Assembly: GCF_000143885.2 (NCBI RefSeq)
Contig: NC_018581.1
Location: forward strand, 1,736,001-1,800,000
From: Gordonia sp. KTR9
Lineage (GTDB): Bacteria; Actinomycetota; Actinomycetes; Mycobacteriales; Mycobacteriaceae
DNA length: 64,000 nt
Direction: 5' to 3'
Positions within the stretch are counted from its first letter, which is position 1, and each line of letters opens with the position of its first letter. A model generated the notes under the pieces. The model saw only the letters and a list, made by a program, of their open reading frames with translations, ran no database searches and had not been told where the DNA came from. The translations under genes and the position numbers were made by a program. This document shows positions 58,413-64,000 of this stretch, in pieces.

Positions 58413-60686
58413 ATGCTGGTCAGATTGACACGGCTGGTCATATCCATGCCCAAAAGAGTGCTCGTGGGTGCGCTCATCCTGCTTGTCGTGTGTGGCGCGT
58501 ACGGCGCCACCGCGGCCCAACACCTGCTGGCCGGCGGCTACAGCGACCCGAACTCGGGTTCGGCACGAGCCCAGGAGGTACTCGACGAGACCTTCAACCG
58601 AGGCGGGATCCAGGTCGTCCTCAAGCTCGACGGGCCCGCCGGCGTCGACATCTCACGCGACCCGACGGCCAAGGCCGTCGGCGACGAGATCATCGCCGAT
58701 CTGAACCGCAATGAGTATGTGCAGGACCAGATCCTGTCGGTCTGGGCCAATCCGGCGCTCGACTCGGCGCTGGTCAGTCGCGACCGGACGTCGACTTTGG
58801 TCATCGCCTCGCTCGACGGGGGCGAGGACTCGGCACCGGCTCACGCCGAGGAGATCGAAGCGGCTTTCGCCGGTGTCCGTGACGGGATCACCGTGCAGGT
58901 CGGCGGCCAGGGACTCGTCTTCGCGCAGGTCAACGACCAGACCTCGTCGGACCTGCTCATCGCCGAGGCGATCGCGATCCCGATCACGTTCGTCGTGCTG
59001 ATCTTCATCTTCGGCGGATTGCTCGCGGCGGCCGTCCCCGTCGGCATCGGCATCGTCTCGATCATCCTCACCTTCGCGCTTCTCCGCGTGATCGGATCGC
59101 TCACCGACGTCTCCGTGTTCGCGCTGAACCTCACCACCGCACTGGGTCTCGCGCTCGCGATCGACTACACGCTGCTGCTGTTGACGCGCTACAGGGAAGA
59201 GGTCGAGCACGGGCTGAGCCGGCCCGACGCGATCGTCCGGACCCTGGCCACTGCCGGGCGGACCGTCGCATTCTCCGCTGTGACCGTCGCCCTCTCGTTG
59301 AGCGCGCTCGTGCTGTTCCCGCAGTACTTCCTGCGATCCTTCGCATTCGCGGGTCTCGGCGTCGTGGTCGTGGCGGCGGTGTCGGCGCTCGTCCTGACCC
59401 CGGCCGTGCTCATGCTCCTCGGCGACCGCATCGACGCGTTCGATGCACGCAAGCCGCTGCGGCGTGTGCTGCGGCTGCCGCCGTCGCGACCCGTCGAGCC
59501 CGAGGAGACCTGGTGGTACCGGCTCGTGCAGTGGGTGCTCCGCCACGCCCTGCCGGTCGCCGCGGTGGTCACGGTCTTCCTGTTGGTGCTCGGCGCTCCG
59601 TTCCTGTCGATCAAGATGGGATTCCCCGACGACCGGGTGCTACCCGAATCGGCGAGCTCGCACGCCATCCAGCAGGAGATCCGTGAGGACTACGAGGACG
59701 ATCTGTCCGCCGCGGTCACCGTCGTCGTGCGGGGACCCGTGGACGATCAGACCCTGGCGGCCTACACCCGCGCCCTCTCGGAGGTCGAGGACGTCAACTC
59801 GGCGGGCTCGTCGGCCGGAACGTTCGTCCGAGGGGCGCCGGTCGCCCCCGGCAGTCCGGACGACAGCCGGGGTGACGTGCACGTGCTGAACGTCTCCACC
59901 GACCGCGACCCGATGAGCGACGGCGGTATCGGCCAGCTCGGTCAACTGCGCGCGGTGGCGCCCCCGGAGGGAACGGAGACGCTGTTCACCGGACTCGCCG
60001 CCACCACCGACGACACCGTCGGGTCGATCTATGCGCACCTGCCGTGGGTACTCGGCCTGATCGCGATCGCGACGTTCGTCCTGCTGTTCCTGTTCACCGG
60101 CAGCGTCGTGCTGCCCCTGAAGGCGCTGGTCCTCAACGTCCTGTCGCTGTCGGCGACCTTCGGGGCGATGGTCTGGTTCTTCCAGGAGGGGCATCTCGGT
60201 GGTTTGGGGACCACCGCCACGGGCACCCTCAACGCGACGATGCCGGTGCTGCTGTTCTGCGTCGCATTCGGCCTGTCGATGGACTACGAGGTGTTCCTGC
60301 TGGGACGGATTCGTGAGGAGTGGTTGCGATCGGACCGGACGCGAGCGGCCAGCGACCATGCCGTGGCGATGGGCCTGGCCCGAACCGGTCGGGTCATCAC
60401 CGCGGCGGCATTGCTGATGAGCATCGTCTTCGCCGCCATCGCGGCGTCGGAGGTCTCGTTCATGCGGATGTTCGGGGTCGGACTCACGCTGGCGGTCCTG
60501 ATGGACGCGACGCTCATCCGGATGTTCCTCGTCCCCGCGTTCATGCGGCTGGTGGGGCGGGCCAACTGGTGGGCTCCGGGGCCCCTGAGGCGCCTGCACG
60601 ATCGGATCGGGTTGTCCGAGGAGGCACCCGAGATCGGGCAACCCGCCGAGAAGTCGACGGCCGAGACCTCGCCGACAAGGGTCTGA
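58413..60686 (+). CDS. MMPL/RND-family transporter
   Basis: RND-type exporter of 757 residues with two repeats. Each has one N-terminal helix, an outer loop of about 130-170 residues and five or six helices. The functional Asp-Tyr pairs of the proton relay are visible: LALAIDYTLLLLTRYREE (about 250) and FGLSMDYEVFLLGRIREEW (about 625). Basic Pro/Glu-rich tail at the C-terminus. MMPL proteins move lipids or drugs across the membrane in mycolata; the substrate here is unknown. GAGGGG lies before the ATG. It is followed by a TetR gene after 55 bases, a common regulator-exporter pair. Confidence 0.92.
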   Translation: MLVRLTRLVISMPKRVLVGALILLVVCGAYGATAAQHLLAGGYSDPNSGSARAQEVLDETFNRGGIQVVLKLDGPAGVDISRDPTAKAVGDEIIADLNRNEYVQDQILSVWANPALDSALVSRDRTSTLVIASLDGGEDSAPAHAEEIEAAFAGVRDGITVQVGGQGLVFAQVNDQTSSDLLIAEAIAIPITFVVLIFIFGGLLAAAVPVGIGIVSIILTFALLRVIGSLTDVSVFALNLTTALGLALAIDYTLLLLTRYREEVEHGLSRPDAIVRTLATAGRTVAFSAVTVALSLSALVLFPQYFLRSFAFAGLGVVVVAAVSALVLTPAVLMLLGDRIDAFDARKPLRRVLRLPPSRPVEPEETWWYRLVQWVLRHALPVAAVVTVFLLVLGAPFLSIKMGFPDDRVLPESASSHAIQQEIREDYEDDLSAAVTVVVRGPVDDQTLAAYTRALSEVEDVNSAGSSAGTFVRGAPVAPGSPDDSRGDVHVLNVSTDRDPMSDGGIGQLGQLRAVAPPEGTETLFTGLAATTDDTVGSIYAHLPWVLGLIAIATFVLLFLFTGSVVLPLKALVLNVLSLSATFGAMVWFFQEGHLGGLGTTATGTLNATMPVLLFCVAFGLSMDYEVFLLGRIREEWLRSDRTRAASDHAVAMGLARTGRVITAAALLMSIVFAAIAASEVSFMRMFGVGLTLAVLMDATLIRMFLVPAFMRLVGRANWWAPGPLRRLHDRIGLSEEAPEIGQPAEKSTAETSPTRV

Positions 60687-60741
60687 CACCGAATACGTCA
60701 TATCGGCAGCCGAATCGGGGCGGCACGGATTCAGGAGCGCA

Positions 60742-61428
60742 GTGACGACACGACGACGAGCGAGATCACCACGCGGGTCCGGGGAGATCCTCGCGGAGGA
60801 GATCATCGAGGCAGCGGGCGAATTGCTGGTGGAGAACGGCGATGACACCGCGATGTCCATCCGCGCGGTCGCCAACCGTGTCGGGGTCACGCCGCCGTCG
60901 ATCTACCTGCACTTCGCCGACAAGGAGGCGCTGCTCGACGCCGTGTGCGCCCGTTACTTCGAGCGCCTCGACGACGAGATGGCCGCCGCGTCGGCGGGTG
61001 TCGACGACCCGTTCGAGCAAGCGCTGAACCAGGGGATGGCCTATGTGCGTTTCGCCGTCGCCAACCCCGTGCTCTACCGCGTGGCGTTCGGCAAGCCCAC
61101 CTCCGAGGGGCATCCGTCGAAGGTCGACGAGGTGCTCGCCGCCAGTGCGTACACCCGGTTCGTCGGCACCGTCACCGCGCTGGCCGACGACGGCATGTTC
61201 GACCGCGCGGAGGTCGCCGACATCGTTCTCGAGTTCTGGGCGACTGCCCACGGGATCGCCTCGTTGATGCTCGCCAAGCCGGGCCTGCCCTGGGGTGGGG
61301 ACTTCGCGCGGGCCGAGTCGATGCTCACCGCGATGTGCCTCGGCCGGGCCGCGCTCGGGACGGGCGAGGGTGTCGGTCGGACCGCCGTCGGCGACCGGTT
61401 GAGGTCGCTGCGCGAGCGCGCGAACTGA
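60742..61428 (+). CDS. TetR-family regulator of the MMPL gene
   Basis: Regulator of 228 residues from GTG 60742. The helix-turn-helix is at about residues 40-63 (SIRAVANRVGVTPPSIYLHFADKEALL). The C-terminal domain is of the TetR_C_33 kind seen in mycobacterial regulators (VRFAVANPVLYRVAFG; EFWATAHGIASLML). It lies 55 bases downstream of the transporter on the same strand, so repression of the shared promoter through the palindrome at 58372-58388 would be autoregulatory. Confidence 0.88.
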   Translation: MTTRRRARSPRGSGEILAEEIIEAAGELLVENGDDTAMSIRAVANRVGVTPPSIYLHFADKEALLDAVCARYFERLDDEMAAASAGVDDPFEQALNQGMAYVRFAVANPVLYRVAFGKPTSEGHPSKVDEVLAASAYTRFVGTVTALADDGMFDRAEVADIVLEFWATAHGIASLMLAKPGLPWGGDFARAESMLTAMCLGRAALGTGEGVGRTAVGDRLRSLRERAN

Positions 61429-61572
61429 CCCCGGGGCGGGTGTTCGACGACAGAAGGGTCAAGAGTCGGTAAAGTCGATGTCGACTCGGTCGTCGTGCGT
61501 TCTCGTCAGGGAACTCACAGGAACGACCCGACGTTGAGACGGTATACATCCGTACCGATTAAGGAGCGCTTC

Positions 61573-62439
61573 GTGCGAGAAAGCAGCAATCCGGTGATGC
61601 GCGGCGTGGTCCGCGACAATCAGTCCGGGTACGCGGGTTTCGGGGCCGGCATGGCCGGCGCCGGCGCCGCGGCCAATCAATACGGTCAGGCCACTGACCC
61701 CTACACCCAGCCGGCACCGCCGACCACTCGTCAGCTCACCATCGACGACGTCGTCACGAAGACCGCGATCACCCTCGGGGTGCTGACCCTGGCCGCGGTC
61801 GCCACGTACTTCGCCATCAGCAGCCGCGCGACCGAGTCCGCTCAGGCAGCTCTCGCCACGCCGCTCATGCTGGTCGGTGCCATCGCCGGTCTCGTCCTCG
61901 TCCTGGTGGCGAGCTTCGGGCGCAAGCAGGACAACCCGGCCATCGTGCTGGCCTATGCCGCGTTCGAGGGTCTGTTCGTCGGTGCCATCTCGTTCGTGTT
62001 CGCGAACTGGGCAGTCGCCGGTGACACCTCCGCCGGTGCCCTGATCGGGCAGGCGGTCCTCGGCACCTTCGGCGTGTTCTTCGGCATGCTGGTCGTGTAC
62101 AAGGTCGGCGCCATCCGCGTGACGCCGCGTTTCACGCGCATGCTGTTCGCCGGCATGATCGGCGTCCTGGTGCTGATGCTCGGCAACCTGGTCATCGGTC
62201 TGTTCACCGGTGAGGCCGGGGTGCTCCGCGACGGCGGCCCGATCGCGATCATCTTCTCGCTGGTCTGCATCGCCCTCGCCGCGTTCAGCTTCCTGCTGGA
62301 CTTCGACGCCGCGGATCGCCTGATCCGCGCCGGCGCACCCGACCGCGCCGCCTGGGGCGTCGCACTCGGCCTGACCGTCACCCTGGTCTGGCTCTACGTC
62401 GAGATCCTGCGACTGCTGACCTACTTCAACTCCGACTAG
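61573..62439 (+). CDS. Bax inhibitor-1/YccA family membrane protein
   Basis: Seven-helix membrane protein of 288 residues. A Gly/Ala/Gln-rich soluble N-terminus of about 60 residues precedes the helices, as usual in actinobacterial members. Conserved parts: TIDDVVTKTAITLGVLTLAAV (about 56), AFEGLFVGAISFVF (about 130), TPRFTRMLFAGMIGVL and the final acidic pair DFDAADRLI about 250. I chose GTG 61573 because TTAAGGAGC lies 6-8 bases before it. Function in bacteria is poorly known (ion or pH-related leak). A strong terminator follows at once. Confidence 0.9.
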   Translation: MRESSNPVMRGVVRDNQSGYAGFGAGMAGAGAAANQYGQATDPYTQPAPPTTRQLTIDDVVTKTAITLGVLTLAAVATYFAISSRATESAQAALATPLMLVGAIAGLVLVLVASFGRKQDNPAIVLAYAAFEGLFVGAISFVFANWAVAGDTSAGALIGQAVLGTFGVFFGMLVVYKVGAIRVTPRFTRMLFAGMIGVLVLMLGNLVIGLFTGEAGVLRDGGPIAIIFSLVCIALAAFSFLLDFDAADRLIRAGAPDRAAWGVALGLTVTLVWLYVEILRLLTYFNSD

Positions 62440-62447
62440 TCCGTCAC

Positions 62448-62489
62448 ACGACAGTGGCCCCGCACCTCTCGGTGCGGGGCCACTGTCGT
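62448..62489 (+). terminator. Strong 18-bp hairpin terminator
   Basis: Perfect 18-base stem (ACGACAGTGGCCCCGCAC at 62448-62465 and its complement at 62472-62489) with loop ctctcg, starting 9 bases after the Bax-inhibitor-like gene stop. Followed by only a weak pyrimidine stretch. Confidence 0.85.
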
Positions 62490-62572
62490 CTCGAGGGTCC
62501 TGTGTGCGACAAAATGTGCCGCCCAGACGCGTTTGCGGGGGCGACCCACCGCCGCGGTTCTACCGTTCGGGC

Positions 62573-63133
62573 ATGGTGTTCTTTCTGATTCAGCTGGCGC
62601 TGATGATCGTCGGCGCCGTGGTGCACATACTGGTGGACCGATCGGTGCGGCGGCGCACCTTCGGCCGCGCAGCCGAGCTCGTGATGCTCTGGATCCTGGT
62701 CCCCGGAGGTGCGTTCGGCATCCTCGCGGGCATCGGGCACGTCGGCCCGAACGCCCCCGAGATCGCCGAAGGCATCGGACCGGACTTCATCCCGTCGATG
62801 TTCCAGTGGGAACTCGGGTGGAACGACATCGCCGTGGGCGTGCTCGGTGTGCTCTGCTTCCGGGTGAGCAACCGCGGTGGATGGCTCGATGCCGCCGTCT
62901 GGGCGCTGGCCATCAGCTACGGCGGGGACCTCGCCGGGCACATCTCGCAGTACTACATCCACGACAACACGGCGACCAACAACGTCTGGGCGATCCCCGC
63001 CGAGATCTACATCGTCGGCGTGGTCGTCATCGCCTGGTTCGTCTACCGACGAACAACCCCCCGCAGCGTCGCGATCCAAGGACCCAACGCGGCGAGGGGC
63101 GTCGACGAGACGGAAACGGTCTCGATCAGCTGA
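62573..63133 (+). CDS. Multi-pass membrane protein, possibly DUF6790-like
   Basis: Protein of 186 residues with about four or five hydrophobic segments: residues 2-21, 35-55, 86-100, 106-125 and 142-160. It begins MVFFLIQLALMIVGAVVHILVD and has conserved-looking FQWELGWNDIAVGVLGVLCF and GGDLAGHISQYYIHDN parts with polar residues inside the membrane region. This pattern recalls small membrane proteins annotated DUF6790; I am not certain of that label. ATG 62573 is the first reasonable start. It ends 15 bases before the stop of the convergent thiolase. Confidence 0.7.
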   Translation: MVFFLIQLALMIVGAVVHILVDRSVRRRTFGRAAELVMLWILVPGGAFGILAGIGHVGPNAPEIAEGIGPDFIPSMFQWELGWNDIAVGVLGVLCFRVSNRGGWLDAAVWALAISYGGDLAGHISQYYIHDNTATNNVWAIPAEIYIVGVVVIAWFVYRRTTPRSVAIQGPNAARGVDETETVSIS

Positions 63134-63148
63134 GGCGCTCCAGCCCGT

Positions 63149-64000
63149 TCAGCTGAGGCGCTCGAGCACCATGGCCATACCCTGGCCGCCGCCCACACAC
63201 ATCGATTCGATGCCGAAGGTCTTGTCGTGGGTACGAAGGTTGTTGAGCAGGGTGGTCGTGATGCGGGCGCCGGTCATGCCGAACGGGTGACCGAGGGCGA
63301 TCGCCCCACCGGACACGTTCAGCTTGTCGTGGTCGATGCCGAGTTCGGCGGCCGAACCGAGGACCTGGACGGCGAACGCCTCGTTGATCTCGACGAGATC
63401 GATGTCCGACAGCGACATCCCCGAGACGCGCAGCACCTTCCGGATCGCCTCGATCGGACCGAGCCCCATGATCTCCGGCGACAGGCCGGTGGCCGCGGTG
63501 GCGACGACCCGTGCGAGCGGGGTCAGGCCCAGTTCCTTCGCCTTGGTGTCGCTCATGATGACCAGTGCCGCGGCGCCGTCGTTCAACGGGCAGGCGTTAC
63601 CCGCGGTGATGGTGCCGTCGGGGCGGAAGACCGGCTTGAGCTGCGAGATCTTCTCGTAGGTCGTGCCGGCGCGCGGACCGTCGTCGGTGGTGACGAGTGA
63701 GCCGTCGGGCAGGGTGACCGGGTCGATCTCGCGCTCGAAGAACCCGGACTTGATCGCTGCCTCGGCACGGTTCTGGCTCAGCACGCCCCACCGGTCCTGG
63801 TCCTCGCGGGAGATGCCGGTGGACGACGCCACGTTCTCGGCGGTCTGACCCATTGCGATGTACACGTCGGGGACGACGCCGTCCTTGCGCGGGTCGTGCC
63901 AGATGCCGGCGTCGCCGGCGGCTGCCTTCTCGGTCCGGGCCATCGCGTCGTCGAACATCGGGTTCTTCGAGTTCGGTGCGCCGTCGGCGCCGCCGGAGAT
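63149..64000 (-). CDS. Acetyl-CoA acetyltransferase (thiolase), 5' end outside window
   Basis: C-terminal 283 residues of a thiolase; the start and the nucleophilic cysteine lie beyond base 64000. Visible catalytic parts are VEINEAFAVQVLG, the His in IALGHPFGMTGARI and the second Cys in ESMCVGGGQGMAMV. It also has ITAGNACPLNDGAAALVIMS, which is common in FadA/PhaA-type enzymes. Its GC-rich codon use fits the right-hand block rather than the catabolic island. It has no visible operon partner in this window. Confidence 0.92.
   Translation of the reverse strand: MSGGADGAPNSKNPMFDDAMARTEKAAAGDAGIWHDPRKDGVVPDVYIAMGQTAENVASSTGISREDQDRWGVLSQNRAEAAIKSGFFEREIDPVTLPDGSLVTTDDGPRAGTTYEKISQLKPVFRPDGTITAGNACPLNDGAAALVIMSDTKAKELGLTPLARVVATAATGLSPEIMGLGPIEAIRKVLRVSGMSLSDIDLVEINEAFAVQVLGSAAELGIDHDKLNVSGGAIALGHPFGMTGARITTTLLNNLRTHDKTFGIESMCVGGGQGMAMVLERLS

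Noticed and set aside
1..64000. CRISPR array
   Set aside because: No regularly spaced repeats were seen; the repeats found are single tandem pairs or hairpins.

Overview
The window is a stretch of high-GC actinobacterial DNA. A mycolic-acid-type host (Gordonia/Rhodococcus/Mycobacterium relatives) is the best guess. The reasons are a complete mce lipid-import operon with a YrbE permease and a linked MceG-type ATPase, an MMPL transporter, many TetR regulators and many parallel beta-oxidation enzymes. The species cannot be fixed from the sequence alone.

Layout. (1) Bases 1-7600: an mce operon on the + strand (end of a yrbE permease, mceA-F, one Mce-associated membrane protein). (2) 8100-19730: two divergent acyl-CoA catabolic operons around a control region at 14.1-14.6 kb. 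The leftward one holds SDR, acyl-CoA dehydrogenase, enoyl-CoA hydratase, MaoC hydratase, thiolase and ferredoxin reductase. The rightward one holds SDR, acyl-CoA dehydrogenase, FadA5-like thiolase, atypical SDR and acyl-CoA dehydrogenase. (3) 20.1-24.2 kb: a TetR gene diverging, across a strong palindrome, from a carotenoid-cleavage-type dioxygenase, a crotonase and a hotdog thioesterase. (4) 24.7-29.7 kb: the MceG-type ATPase, then a leftward operon of acyl-CoA dehydrogenase, CoA ligase and crotonase. (5) 30.4-35.0 kb: a PEP-synthase/rifampin-phosphotransferase-like enzyme, a lipocalin-like protein and a tyrosine-phosphatase-like protein. (6) 35.3-41.3 kb: an IS scar zone with an IS256-type element nested in an IS3-type transposase, an LLM oxidoreductase and an IS481-type element. 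(7) 41.6-44.2 kb: TetR, an alpha/beta hydrolase and a decayed MFS gene with a 22-bp hairpin. (8) 44.2-54.9 kb: a LacI regulator, a DHA2 transporter and a complete L-rhamnose pathway (rhaM, transporter, rhaI, rhaD/E fusion, rhaB, lldD). (9) 55-64 kb: ordinary-looking genes (SDR, SUKH protein, a tRNA with a UAA anticodon, DUF2236 oxygenase, MMPL plus TetR, Bax-inhibitor-like protein, thiolase).

How the genes fit. Parts 1-5 read as one import-and-degrade island. The Mce system (permease, six MCE proteins, ATPase) brings in a hydrophobic molecule; the CoA ligase activates an acid; a double-bond-cleaving dioxygenase and several sets of dehydrogenases, hydratases and thiolases shorten it. A shared TAACGnAnAGTAAA motif in two divergent control regions suggests co-regulation. 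The substrate is unknown; a steroid, terpenoid, apocarotenoid or aryl-alkene are all possible. The left ~42 kb uses visibly more A/T at third codon positions than the right ~20 kb and carries the IS elements, so it is probably accessory DNA. The rhamnose operon turns L-rhamnose into DHAP plus L-lactate, which LldD oxidises to pyruvate; two matching LacI-type operators flank its promoters.
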